A DNA stretch of 64,000 nucleotides. It comes from Pythium myriotylum (taxonomy: Eukaryota; Oomycota; Peronosporomycetes; Pythiales; Pythiaceae). The stretch spans positions 496,001-560,000 of the forward strand of contig JALJCQ010000011.1 in assembly GCA_023091665.1 (NCBI GenBank). The letters run 5' to 3'. A model generated the notes under the pieces. It had not been told where the DNA came from, made no database searches, and saw only the letters and a program-made list of their open reading frames with translations. Positions 1-9,771 of the stretch are shown here, piece by piece. Numbering within the stretch: position 1 is the first letter of the stretch; each line of letters opens with the position of its first letter. The position numbers were made by a program, and so were the translations under genes.

Positions 1-190
1 GTTCGCTCGGTCTCCACCTCTCCCAACCGCGTCCGCATGGGCCCACCGGTCCTCCACGCTGCCCACGATCTCCACCATCTCCACGACCCTGGTGATCCCC
101 AAGATCCCCGCGACCGCAACGGCTGCAAGCGGTCCCTGTAGGTAGCCTGAGTGTTGAGTTCAACCGGGTGGTGTGGCATCTGGGACTCGG

Positions 191-231
191 CTCGGACTCG
201 GACTCGGACTCGGACTCGGACTCGGACTCGG
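191..231 (+). repeat. CTCGGA hexamer microsatellite (unit 1)
   Basis: Six CTCGGA copies plus a partial copy. The equivalent tract lies about 190 bp into every unit and varies from three copies (units 45, 46) to seven (units 6, 40). It is the most frequent source of length change in the array. Confidence 0.95.
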
Positions 232-353
232 CCTCAAACCGACTAGGACGCCCAGGCTCATGTCTCCCCGCGACACGCGGCCGACGAGTGGTGTGCTGGA
301 AGGACGTGACGCTGTGGAGAAGTGGAGGCATGGAGCGTGACGAAGACTGTGCG

Positions 354-389
354 TATGTGTCTGTGTCTGTGTCTGTGTCTGTGTGTGTT
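354..389 (+). repeat. GTGTCT hexamer microsatellite (unit 1)
   Basis: Four GTGTCT copies between a variable TATGTG or TCTGTG edge and a GT run. Other units have two (unit 44), three (units 24, 27-29, 32-34, 41-43, 45, 46) or five (unit 37) copies. Confidence 0.93.
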
Positions 390-446
390 TCTGCGTGTGC
401 GTGTGCGTCTGTCTCGGCCTGTGACTGCGAGTGCGAGTGCAAGTGT

Positions 447-465
447 GGGTGTGGGTGTGGGTGGG
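447..465 (+). other. Canonical G-quadruplex motif on the + strand (unit 1)
   Basis: Four GGG runs at 447-449, 453-455, 459-461 and 463-465 with loops TGT, TGT and T. This fits the standard G3 N1-7 quadruplex rule with very short loops. The same motif is present in every unit, starting 289 bases before the anticodon of the UUG gene in standard units, 295 in units 5 and 34, and 271 in units 35 and 36. Folding is inferred from sequence only. Confidence 0.8.
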
Positions 466-524
466 AGCGCGAGTGAGAGCGCGAGCGAGAGCGATAGCGA
501 GGGCGAGAGCGATAGCGATAGCGA
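466..524 (+). repeat. GAGAGC/GATAGC purine-rich hexamer tract (unit 1)
   Basis: Imperfect GAGCGC, GAGAGC and GATAGC hexamers follow the quadruplex motif. One extra GAGAGC is present in units 5 and 34, and 18 bp are missing in units 35 and 36. Elsewhere the tract appears constant. Confidence 0.85.
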
Positions 525-702
525 GATCCACGCGGGTGGTGCTGGAGGTGGCGTGTGGGGCGGCGGGTTGAGCGTGCGGGCGCTGTGTGTGTTGAAGGTG
601 TCGAACGCAGAGAAGCATGGGTGCGCACGTGTAGTGTATTTGTGTGGGTTTTGTGTTGTCTTTGGGTGGGTGTGAAGTGGTCGTTCGCGCGTGGGGTCAA
701 TT
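525..702. other. Upstream flank of tRNA-Gln(UUG) (unit 1)
   Basis: G/T-rich, essentially invariant between units, and holds no gene I can support. It contains a TTTT run at 649-652, about 50 bp before the tRNA, and the trinucleotide CAA at 698-700, just before the gene. A CAA near the start site is used by polymerase III at plant tRNA genes. Whether it matters here is unknown. No TATA-like box is visible. Confidence 0.5.
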
Positions 703-774
703 GGTCTTATGGTGTAATGGTTAGCACTCTAGACTTTGAATCTAGCGATCCGGGTTCGAGTCCCGGTAGGACCT
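703..774 (+). tRNA. tRNA-Gln-TTG: tRNA-Gln (anticodon UUG), unit 1, reference copy
   Basis: A 72-nt glutamine tRNA gene reading CAA codons. The cloverleaf is complete: acceptor stem 703-709 with 767-773 (one G-U pair), D stem 712-715 with 724-727, anticodon stem 729-733 with 741-745, loop 734-740 with anticodon TTG at 736-738, four-base variable region 746-749, T stem 750-754 with 762-766, T loop TTCGAGT, discriminator T774. U73 is usual for eukaryotic tRNA-Gln. There is no intron and no encoded CCA. The A box lies around 710-720 and the B box GGTTCGAGTCC at 753-763 fits the consensus. A TTTTT run at 776-780, one base past the gene, is a standard polymerase III terminator. Unit 1 spans 1-1259: CTCGGA x6, GTGTCT x4, 11-mer x3, TATGTG allele. 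Confidence 0.98.
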
Positions 775-775
775 G

Positions 776-780
776 TTTTT
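776..780 (+). terminator. RNA polymerase III T5 terminator of tRNA-Gln(UUG), unit 1
   Basis: TTTTT starts two bases after the discriminator base. The same run occupies the same place (gene end +2 to +6) after the first tRNA of each unit. Confidence 0.85.
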
Positions 781-913
781 CGCGCGTTTCGGGACCGTTC
801 AGAGGGCCATTGGACGCGCTGTTATGTGGAGAAGACGCGTGTGTGCGTGTGTGGTTGTAGTTGTGTGCGTATAGCGCAGGAATTGTGTTTTGCGAGAGGC
901 AGGTGTCATGTGT
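781..913. other. Spacer between the two tRNA genes (unit 1)
   Basis: Together with the terminator this makes a constant 139-bp spacer. It holds a TATA at 870-873 (44 bp before the CUG gene) and a TTTT run at 888-891 (22 bp before it). No small RNA gene is recognisable. The T5 run argues that the two tRNAs are separate transcripts, not a dimer. Confidence 0.6.
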
Positions 914-985
914 GGTCTTATGGTGTAATGGTTAGCACTCTAGACTCTGAATCTAGCGATCCGGGTTCAAATCCCGGTAGGACCT
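914..985 (+). tRNA. tRNA-Gln-CTG: tRNA-Gln (anticodon CUG), unit 1, reference copy
   Basis: A 72-nt glutamine tRNA gene reading CAG codons. It matches the UUG gene except at three bases: the first anticodon base (C instead of T, anticodon CTG at 947-949) and two T-loop bases (TTCAAAT instead of TTCGAGT). All stems pair as in the partner and the B box GGTTCAAATCC still fits the consensus. No intron, no encoded CCA, discriminator T985. Unlike its partner it has no T4 or longer run behind it: only TTT at 988-990, and the next T4 is at 1908, in the following unit. It must therefore terminate weakly, by another signal, or by read-through and processing. The pair probably arose by duplication and anticodon change. 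Confidence 0.97.
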
Positions 986-1070
986 CGTTTATGCCAAAAC
1001 ACACACCACAACATGCACCGACAACATCCATGTCTCGGCGAACACGCATCCGCTACGCTCCCTCTACGCC
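986..1070. other. Downstream flank of tRNA-Gln(CUG) (unit 1)
   Basis: CA-rich on the + strand and nearly invariant. Unit 2 has a single C-to-T change at 2259 and unit 23 a 3-bp deletion near 28575. I see no gene. Confidence 0.5.
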
Positions 1071-1122
1071 CACGGCTCGCTCACGGCTCGCTCACGGCCC
1101 GCTCACGGCCCGCTCACGGCCC
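1071..1122 (+). repeat. 11-bp minisatellite GCTCACGGCCC (unit 1)
   Basis: One or more GGCTC-ending copies followed by three GGCCC-ending copies of an 11-mer. Other units carry two or four GGCCC-ending copies. Because 11 is not a multiple of three, each change shifts the overlapping open frames, which is strong evidence that those frames are not translated. Confidence 0.93.
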
Positions 1123-1259
1123 GCTCCGCTCGCCTGTGGCCTCTTGCCCCTGACGCCACAGACGCGCGAGTATGCCACCACGCGGACCGCGTACTCACTC
1201 GACCACTCACCGCCGACGGCACATCGCCTGCCGTGCTGTCCTAGAAGGGTACCCCTCCT
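1123..1259. other. C-rich tail of the unit (unit 1)
   Basis: Continues into the C-rich lead of the next unit (1260-1400). Few G runs on the + strand, so base skew is opposite to that of the block before the tRNAs. No gene or RNA signal recognised. One C-to-T change in this segment is shared only by unit 4 (4921) and unit 46 (57318). Confidence 0.5.
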
Positions 1260-1961
1260 GTTCGCTCGGTCTCCACCTCTCCCAACCGCGTCCGCATGGG
1301 CCCACCGGTCCTCCACGCTGCCCACGATCTCCACCATCTCCACGACCCTGGTGATCCCCAAGATCCCCGCGACCGCAACGGCTGCAAGCGGTCCCTGTAG
1401 GTAGCCTGAGTGTTGAGTTCAACCGGGTGGTGTGGCATCTGGGACTCGGCTCGGACTCGGACTCGGACTCGGACTCGGACTCGGACTCGGCCTCAAACCG
1501 ACTAGGACGCCCAGGCTCATGTCTCCCCGCGACACGCGGCCGACGAGTGGTGTGCTGGAAGGACGTGACGCTGTGGAGAAGTGGAGGCATGGAGCGTGAC
1601 GAAGACTGTGCGTATGTGTCTGTGTCTGTGTCTGTGTCTGTGTGTGTTTCTGCGTGTGCGTGTGCGTCTGTCTCGGCCTGTGACTGCGAGTGCGAGTGCA
1701 AGTGTGGGTGTGGGTGTGGGTGGGAGCGCGAGTGAGAGCGCGAGCGAGAGCGATAGCGAGGGCGAGAGCGATAGCGATAGCGAGATCCACGCGGGTGGTG
1801 CTGGAGGTGGCGTGTGGGGCGGCGGGTTGAGCGTGCGGGCGCTGTGTGTGTTGAAGGTGTCGAACGCAGAGAAGCATGGGTGCGCACGTGTAGTGTATTT
1901 GTGTGGGTTTTGTGTTGTCTTTGGGTGGGTGTGAAGTGGTCGTTCGCGCGTGGGGTCAATT

Positions 1962-2033
1962 GGTCTTATGGTGTAATGGTTAGCACTCTAGACTTTGAAT
2001 CTAGCGATCCGGGTTCGAGTCCCGGTAGGACCT
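1962..2033 (+). tRNA. tRNA-Gln-TTG: tRNA-Gln (UUG), unit 2
   Basis: Unit 2, 1260-2518 (1259 bp): CTCGGA x6, GTGTCT x4, 11-mer x3, TATGTG allele, private T at 2259. Gene body as at 703-774. Confidence 0.97.
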
Positions 2034-2172
2034 GTTTTTCGCGCGTTTCGGGACCGTTCAGAGGGCCATTGGACGCGCTGTTATGTGGAGAAGACGCGTG
2101 TGTGCGTGTGTGGTTGTAGTTGTGTGCGTATAGCGCAGGAATTGTGTTTTGCGAGAGGCAGGTGTCATGTGT

Positions 2173-2244
2173 GGTCTTATGGTGTAATGGTTAGCACTCT
2201 AGACTCTGAATCTAGCGATCCGGGTTCAAATCCCGGTAGGACCT
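2173..2244 (+). tRNA. tRNA-Gln-CTG: tRNA-Gln (CUG), unit 2
   Basis: Partner gene; body as at 914-985. Confidence 0.97.
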
Positions 2245-3220
2245 CGTTTATGCCAAAATACACACCACAACATGCACCGACAACATCCATGTCTCGGCGA
2301 ACACGCATCCGCTACGCTCCCTCTACGCCCACGGCTCGCTCACGGCTCGCTCACGGCCCGCTCACGGCCCGCTCACGGCCCGCTCCGCTCGCCTGTGGCC
2401 TCTTGCCCCTGACGCCACAGACGCGCGAGTATGCCACCACGCGGACCGCGTACTCACTCGACCACTCACCGCCGACGGCACATCGCCTGCCGTGCTGTCC
2501 TAGAAGGGTACCCCTCCTGTTCGCTCGGTCTCCACCTCTCCCAACCGCGTCCGCATGGGCCCACCGGTCCTCCACGCTGCCCACGATCTCCACCATCTCC
2601 ACGACCCTGGTGATCCCCAAGATCCCCGCGACCGCAACGGCTGCAAGCGGTCCCTGTAGGTAGCCTGAGTGTTGAGTTCAACCGGGTGGTGTGGCATCTG
2701 GGACTCGGCTCGGACTCGGACTCGGACTCGGACTCGGACTCGGACTCGGCCTCAAACCGACTAGGACGCCCAGGCTCATGTCTCCCCGCGACACGCGGCC
2801 GACGAGTGGTGTGCTGGAAGGACGTGACGCTGTGGAGAAGTGGAGGCATGGAGCGTGACGAAGACTGTGCGTCTGTGTCTGTGTCTGTGTCTGTGTCTGT
2901 GTGTGTTTCTGCGTGTGCGTGTGCGTCTGTCTCGGCCTGTGACTGCGAGTGCGAGTGCAAGTGTGGGTGTGGGTGTGGGTGGGAGCGCGAGTGAGAGCGC
3001 GAGCGAGAGCGATAGCGAGGGCGAGAGCGATAGCGATAGCGAGATCCACGCGGGTGGTGCTGGAGGTGGCGTGTGGGGCGGCGGGTTGAGCGTGCGGGCG
3101 CTGTGTGTGTTGAAGGTGTCGAACGCAGAGAAGCATGGGTGCGCACGTGTAGTGTATTTGTGTGGGTTTTGTGTTGTCTTTGGGTGGGTGTGAAGTGGTC
3201 GTTCGCGCGTGGGGTCAATT

Positions 3221-3292
3221 GGTCTTATGGTGTAATGGTTAGCACTCTAGACTTTGAATCTAGCGATCCGGGTTCGAGTCCCGGTAGGACCT
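3221..3292 (+). tRNA. tRNA-Gln-TTG: tRNA-Gln (UUG), unit 3
   Basis: Unit 3, 2519-3788 (1270 bp, the longest): CTCGGA x6, GTGTCT x4, 11-mer x4 (only unit with four), TCTGTG allele. Confidence 0.97.
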
Positions 3293-3431
3293 GTTTTTCG
3301 CGCGTTTCGGGACCGTTCAGAGGGCCATTGGACGCGCTGTTATGTGGAGAAGACGCGTGTGTGCGTGTGTGGTTGTAGTTGTGTGCGTATAGCGCAGGAA
3401 TTGTGTTTTGCGAGAGGCAGGTGTCATGTGT

Positions 3432-3503
3432 GGTCTTATGGTGTAATGGTTAGCACTCTAGACTCTGAATCTAGCGATCCGGGTTCAAATCCCGGTAGGA
3501 CCT
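3432..3503 (+). tRNA. tRNA-Gln-CTG: tRNA-Gln (CUG), unit 3
   Basis: Partner gene; body as at 914-985. Confidence 0.97.
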
Positions 3504-4484
3504 CGTTTATGCCAAAACACACACCACAACATGCACCGACAACATCCATGTCTCGGCGAACACGCATCCGCTACGCTCCCTCTACGCCCACGGCTCGCTC
3601 ACGGCTCGCTCACGGCCCGCTCACGGCCCGCTCACGGCCCGCTCACGGCCCGCTCCGCTCGCCTGTGGCCTCTTGCCCCTGACGCCACAGACGCGCGAGT
3701 ATGCCACCACGCGGACCGCGTACTCACTCGACCACTCACCGCCGACGGCACATCGCCTGCCGTGCTGTCCTAGAAGGGTACCCCTCCTGTTCGCTCGGTC
3801 TCCACCTCTCCCAACCGCGTCCGCATGGGCCCACCGGTCCTCCACGCTGCCCACGATCTCCACCATCTCCACGACCCTGGTGATCCCCAAGATCCCCGCG
3901 ACCGCAACGGCTGCAAGCGGTCCCTGTAGGTAGCCTGAGTGTTGAGTTCAACCGGGTGGTGTGGCATCTGGGACTCGGCTCGGACTCGGACTCGGACTCG
4001 GACTCGGACTCGGCCTCAAACCGACTAGGACGCCCAGGCTCATGTCTCCCCGCGACACGCGGCCGACGAGTGGTGTGCTGGAAGGACGTGACGCTGTGGA
4101 GAAGTGGAGGCATGGAGCGTGACGAAGACTGTGCGTCTGTGTCTGTGTCTGTGTCTGTGTCTGTGTGTGTTTCTGCGTGTGCGTGTGCGTCTGTCTCGGC
4201 CTGTGACTGCGAGTGCGAGTGCAAGTGTGGGTGTGGGTGTGGGTGGGAGCGCGAGTGAGAGCGCGAGCGAGAGCGATAGCGAGGGCGAGAGCGATAGCGA
4301 TAGCGAGATCCACGCGGGTGGTGCTGGAGGTGGCGTGTGGGGCGGCGGGTTGAGCGTGCGGGCGCTGTGTGTGTTGAAGGTGTCGAACGCAGAGAAGCAT
4401 GGGTGCGCACGTGTAGTGTATTTGTGTGGGTTTTGTGTTGTCTTTGGGTGGGTGTGAAGTGGTCGTTCGCGCGTGGGGTCAATT

Positions 4485-4556
4485 GGTCTTATGGTGTAAT
4501 GGTTAGCACTCTAGACTTTGAATCTAGCGATCCGGGTTCGAGTCCCGGTAGGACCT
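4485..4556 (+). tRNA. tRNA-Gln-TTG: tRNA-Gln (UUG), unit 4
   Basis: Unit 4, 3789-5030 (1242 bp): CTCGGA x5, GTGTCT x4, 11-mer x2, TCTGTG allele, T at 4921 shared only with unit 46. Confidence 0.97.
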
Positions 4557-4695
4557 GTTTTTCGCGCGTTTCGGGACCGTTCAGAGGGCCATTGGACGCG
4601 CTGTTATGTGGAGAAGACGCGTGTGTGCGTGTGTGGTTGTAGTTGTGTGCGTATAGCGCAGGAATTGTGTTTTGCGAGAGGCAGGTGTCATGTGT

Positions 4696-4767
4696 GGTCT
4701 TATGGTGTAATGGTTAGCACTCTAGACTCTGAATCTAGCGATCCGGGTTCAAATCCCGGTAGGACCT
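4696..4767 (+). tRNA. tRNA-Gln-CTG: tRNA-Gln (CUG), unit 4
   Basis: Partner gene; body as at 914-985. Confidence 0.97.
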
Positions 4768-5738
4768 CGTTTATGCCAAAACACACACCACAACATGCAC
4801 CGACAACATCCATGTCTCGGCGAACACGCATCCGCTACGCTCCCTCTACGCCCACGGCTCGCTCACGGCTCGCTCACGGCCCGCTCACGGCCCGCTCCGC
4901 TCGCCTGTGGCCTCTTGCCCTTGACGCCACAGACGCGCGAGTATGCCACCACGCGGACCGCGTACTCACTCGACCACTCACCGCCGACGGCACATCGCCT
5001 GCCGTGCTGTCCTAGAAGGGTACCCCTCCTGTTCGCTCGGTCTCCACCTCTCCCAACCGCGTCCGCATGGGCCCACCGGTCCTCCACGCTGCCCACGATC
5101 TCCACCATCTCCACGACCCTGGTGATCCCCAAGATCCCCGCGACCGCAACGGCTGCAAGCGGTCCCTGTAGGTAGCCTGAGTGTTGAGTTCAACCGGGTG
5201 GTGTGGCATCTGGGACTCGGCTCGGACTCGGACTCGGACTCGGACTCGGACTCGGACTCGGCCTCAAACCGACTAGGACGCCCAGGCTCATGTCTCCCCG
5301 CGACACGCGGCCGACGAGTGGTGTGCTGGAAGGACGTGACGCTGTGGAGAAGTGGAGGCATGGAGCGTGACGAAGACTGTGCGTCTGTGTCTGTGTCTGT
5401 GTCTGTGTCTGTGTGTGTTTCTGCGTGTGCGTGTGCGTCTGTCTCGGCCTGTGACTGCGAGTGCGAGTGCAAGTGTGGGTGTGGGTGTGGGTGGGAGCGC
5501 GAGTGAGAGCGCGAGCGAGAGCGATAGCGAGGGCGAGAGCGAGAGCGATAGCGATAGCGAGATCCACGCGGGTGGTGCTGGAGGTGGCGTGCGGGGCGGC
5601 GGGTTGAGCGTGCGGGCGCTGTGTGTGTTGAAGGTGTCGAACGCAGAGAAGCATGGGTGCGCACGTGTAGTGTATTTGTGTGGGTTTTGTGTTGTCTTTG
5701 GGTGGGTGTGAAGTGGTCGTTCGCGCGTGGGGTCAATT

Positions 5739-5810
5739 GGTCTTATGGTGTAATGGTTAGCACTCTAGACTTTGAATCTAGCGATCCGGGTTCGAGTCCC
5801 GGTAGGACCT
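5739..5810 (+). tRNA. tRNA-Gln-TTG: tRNA-Gln (UUG), unit 5
   Basis: Unit 5, 5031-6284 (1254 bp): CTCGGA x6, GTGTCT x4, one extra GAGAGC, 11-mer x2, TCTGTG allele, private C at 5592. Confidence 0.97.
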
Positions 5811-5949
5811 GTTTTTCGCGCGTTTCGGGACCGTTCAGAGGGCCATTGGACGCGCTGTTATGTGGAGAAGACGCGTGTGTGCGTGTGTGGTTGTAGTTGT
5901 GTGCGTATAGCGCAGGAATTGTGTTTTGCGAGAGGCAGGTGTCATGTGT

Positions 5950-6021
5950 GGTCTTATGGTGTAATGGTTAGCACTCTAGACTCTGAATCTAGCGATCCGG
6001 GTTCAAATCCCGGTAGGACCT
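5950..6021 (+). tRNA. tRNA-Gln-CTG: tRNA-Gln (CUG), unit 5
   Basis: Partner gene; body as at 914-985. Confidence 0.97.
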
Positions 6022-6992
6022 CGTTTATGCCAAAACACACACCACAACATGCACCGACAACATCCATGTCTCGGCGAACACGCATCCGCTACGCTCCCTC
6101 TACGCCCACGGCTCGCTCACGGCTCGCTCACGGCCCGCTCACGGCCCGCTCCGCTCGCCTGTGGCCTCTTGCCCCTGACGCCACAGACGCGCGAGTATGC
6201 CACCACGCGGACCGCGTACTCACTCGACCACTCACCGCCGACGGCACATCGCCTGCCGTGCTGTCCTAGAAGGGTACCCCTCCTGTTCGCTCGGTCTCCA
6301 CCTCTCCCAACCGCGTCCGCATGGGCCCACCGGTCCTCCACGCTGCCCACGATCTCCACCATCTCCACGACCCTGGTGATCCCCAAGATCCCCGCGACCG
6401 CAACGGCTGCAAGCGGTCCCTGTAGGTAGCCTGAGTGTTGAGTTCAACCGGGTGGTGTGGCATCTGGGACTCGGCTCGGACTCGGACTCGGACTCGGACT
6501 CGGACTCGGACTCGGACTCGGCCTCAAACCGACTAGGACGCCCAGGCTCATGTCTCCCCGCGACACGCGGCCGACGAGTGGTGTGCTGGAAGGACGTGAC
6601 GCTGTGGAGAAGTGGAGGCATGGAGCGTGACGAAGACTGTGCGTCTGTGTCTGTGTCTGTGTCTGTGTCTGTGTGTGTTTCTGCGTGTGCGTGTGCGTCT
6701 GTCTCGGCCTGTGACTGCGAGTGCGAGTGCAAGTGTGGGTGTGGGTGTGGGTGGGAGCGCGAGTGAGAGCGCGAGCGAGAGCGATAGCGAGGGCGAGAGC
6801 GATAGCGATAGCGAGATCCACGCGGGTGGTGCTGGAGGTGGCGTGTGGGGCGGCGGGTTGAGCGTGCGGGCGCTGTGTGTGTTGAAGGTGTCGAACGCAG
6901 AGAAGCATGGGTGCGCACGTGTAGTGTATTTGTGTGGGTTTTGTGTTGTCTTTGGGTGGGTGTGAAGTGGTCGTTCGCGCGTGGGGTCAATT

Positions 6993-7064
6993 GGTCTTAT
7001 GGTGTAATGGTTAGCACTCTAGACTTTGAATCTAGCGATCCGGGTTCGAGTCCCGGTAGGACCT
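6993..7064 (+). tRNA. tRNA-Gln-TTG: tRNA-Gln (UUG), unit 6
   Basis: Unit 6, 6285-7538 (1254 bp): CTCGGA x7, GTGTCT x4, 11-mer x2, TCTGTG allele. Confidence 0.97.
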
Positions 7065-7203
7065 GTTTTTCGCGCGTTTCGGGACCGTTCAGAGGGCCAT
7101 TGGACGCGCTGTTATGTGGAGAAGACGCGTGTGTGCGTGTGTGGTTGTAGTTGTGTGCGTATAGCGCAGGAATTGTGTTTTGCGAGAGGCAGGTGTCATG
7201 TGT

Positions 7204-7275
7204 GGTCTTATGGTGTAATGGTTAGCACTCTAGACTCTGAATCTAGCGATCCGGGTTCAAATCCCGGTAGGACCT
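7204..7275 (+). tRNA. tRNA-Gln-CTG: tRNA-Gln (CUG), unit 6
   Basis: Partner gene; body as at 914-985. Confidence 0.97.
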
Positions 7276-8240
7276 CGTTTATGCCAAAACACACACCACA
7301 ACATGCACCGACAACATCCATGTCTCGGCGAACACGCATCCGCTACGCTCCCTCTACGCCCACGGCTCGCTCACGGCTCGCTCACGGCCCGCTCACGGCC
7401 CGCTCCGCTCGCCTGTGGCCTCTTGCCCCTGACGCCACAGACGCGCGAGTATGCCACCACGCGGACCGCGTACTCACTCGACCACTCACCGCCGACGGCA
7501 CATCGCCTGCCGTGCTGTCCTAGAAGGGTACCCCTCCTGTTCGCTCGGTCTCCACCTCTCCCAACCGCGTCCGCATGGGCCCACCGGTCCTCCACGCTGC
7601 CCACGATCTCCACCATCTCCACGACCCTGGTGATCCCCAAGATCCCCGCGACCGCAACGGCTGCAAGCGGTCCCTGTAGGTAGCCTGAGTGTTGAGTTCA
7701 ACCGGGTGGTGTGGCATCTGGGACTCGGCTCGGACTCGGACTCGGACTCGGACTCGGACTCGGACTCGGCCTCAAACCGACTAGGACGCCCAGGCTCATG
7801 TCTCCCCGCGACACGCGGCCGACGAGTGGTGTGCTGGAAGGACGTGACGCTGTGGAGAAGTGGAGGCATGGAGCGTGACGAAGACTGTGCGTATGTGTCT
7901 GTGTCTGTGTCTGTGTCTGTGTGTGTTTCTGCGTGTGCGTGTGCGTCTGTCTCGGCCTGTGACTGCGAGTGCGAGTGCAAGTGTGGGTGTGGGTGTGGGT
8001 GGGAGCGCGAGTGAGAGCGCGAGCGAGAGCGATAGCGAGGGCGAGAGCGATAGCGATAGCGAGATCCACGCGGGTGGTGCTGGAGGTGGCGTGTGGGGCG
8101 GCGGGTTGAGCGTGCGGGCGCTGTGTGTGTTGAAGGTGTCGAACGCAGAGAAGCATGGGTGCGCACGTGTAGTGTATTTGTGTGGGTTTTGTGTTGTCTT
8201 TGGGTGGGTGTGAAGTGGTCGTTCGCGCGTGGGGTCAATT

Positions 8241-8312
8241 GGTCTTATGGTGTAATGGTTAGCACTCTAGACTTTGAATCTAGCGATCCGGGTTCGAGTC
8301 CCGGTAGGACCT
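8241..8312 (+). tRNA. tRNA-Gln-TTG: tRNA-Gln (UUG), unit 7
   Basis: Unit 7, 7539-8786 (1248 bp): CTCGGA x6, GTGTCT x4, 11-mer x2, TATGTG allele. First of a run of seven such units (7-13). Confidence 0.97.
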
Positions 8313-8451
8313 GTTTTTCGCGCGTTTCGGGACCGTTCAGAGGGCCATTGGACGCGCTGTTATGTGGAGAAGACGCGTGTGTGCGTGTGTGGTTGTAGTT
8401 GTGTGCGTATAGCGCAGGAATTGTGTTTTGCGAGAGGCAGGTGTCATGTGT

Positions 8452-8523
8452 GGTCTTATGGTGTAATGGTTAGCACTCTAGACTCTGAATCTAGCGATCC
8501 GGGTTCAAATCCCGGTAGGACCT
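8452..8523 (+). tRNA. tRNA-Gln-CTG: tRNA-Gln (CUG), unit 7
   Basis: Partner gene; body as at 914-985. Confidence 0.97.
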
Positions 8524-9488
8524 CGTTTATGCCAAAACACACACCACAACATGCACCGACAACATCCATGTCTCGGCGAACACGCATCCGCTACGCTCCC
8601 TCTACGCCCACGGCTCGCTCACGGCTCGCTCACGGCCCGCTCACGGCCCGCTCCGCTCGCCTGTGGCCTCTTGCCCCTGACGCCACAGACGCGCGAGTAT
8701 GCCACCACGCGGACCGCGTACTCACTCGACCACTCACCGCCGACGGCACATCGCCTGCCGTGCTGTCCTAGAAGGGTACCCCTCCTGTTCGCTCGGTCTC
8801 CACCTCTCCCAACCGCGTCCGCATGGGCCCACCGGTCCTCCACGCTGCCCACGATCTCCACCATCTCCACGACCCTGGTGATCCCCAAGATCCCCGCGAC
8901 CGCAACGGCTGCAAGCGGTCCCTGTAGGTAGCCTGAGTGTTGAGTTCAACCGGGTGGTGTGGCATCTGGGACTCGGCTCGGACTCGGACTCGGACTCGGA
9001 CTCGGACTCGGACTCGGCCTCAAACCGACTAGGACGCCCAGGCTCATGTCTCCCCGCGACACGCGGCCGACGAGTGGTGTGCTGGAAGGACGTGACGCTG
9101 TGGAGAAGTGGAGGCATGGAGCGTGACGAAGACTGTGCGTATGTGTCTGTGTCTGTGTCTGTGTCTGTGTGTGTTTCTGCGTGTGCGTGTGCGTCTGTCT
9201 CGGCCTGTGACTGCGAGTGCGAGTGCAAGTGTGGGTGTGGGTGTGGGTGGGAGCGCGAGTGAGAGCGCGAGCGAGAGCGATAGCGAGGGCGAGAGCGATA
9301 GCGATAGCGAGATCCACGCGGGTGGTGCTGGAGGTGGCGTGTGGGGCGGCGGGTTGAGCGTGCGGGCGCTGTGTGTGTTGAAGGTGTCGAACGCAGAGAA
9401 GCATGGGTGCGCACGTGTAGTGTATTTGTGTGGGTTTTGTGTTGTCTTTGGGTGGGTGTGAAGTGGTCGTTCGCGCGTGGGGTCAATT

Positions 9489-9560
9489 GGTCTTATGGTG
9501 TAATGGTTAGCACTCTAGACTTTGAATCTAGCGATCCGGGTTCGAGTCCCGGTAGGACCT
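9489..9560 (+). tRNA. tRNA-Gln-TTG: tRNA-Gln (UUG), unit 8
   Basis: Unit 8, 8787-10034 (1248 bp): same type as unit 7. Confidence 0.97.
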
Positions 9561-9699
9561 GTTTTTCGCGCGTTTCGGGACCGTTCAGAGGGCCATTGGA
9601 CGCGCTGTTATGTGGAGAAGACGCGTGTGTGCGTGTGTGGTTGTAGTTGTGTGCGTATAGCGCAGGAATTGTGTTTTGCGAGAGGCAGGTGTCATGTGT

Positions 9700-9771
9700 G
9701 GTCTTATGGTGTAATGGTTAGCACTCTAGACTCTGAATCTAGCGATCCGGGTTCAAATCCCGGTAGGACCT
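9700..9771 (+). tRNA. tRNA-Gln-CTG: tRNA-Gln (CUG), unit 8
   Basis: Partner gene; body as at 914-985. Confidence 0.97.

Noticed and set aside
700..1000. tRNA-Gln pair as a dicistronic tRNA transcript
   Set aside because: A TTTTT terminator lies between the genes, and both have complete internal promoters.
1410..1430. A GAGTTCAACC segment resembling a degenerate B box of a third tRNA
   Set aside because: Matches the B-box consensus poorly and no cloverleaf can be drawn around it.
168..1959. Long overlapping open frames on both strands of each tRNA unit, with products rich in Ser-Asp, Arg-Ser, Thr-His or Ser-Glu dipeptides
   Set aside because: They are kept open by hexamer repeats, which preserve any frame. 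They run through the tRNA genes, one starts on the TTG anticodon itself, and 11-bp copy changes shift them from unit to unit.
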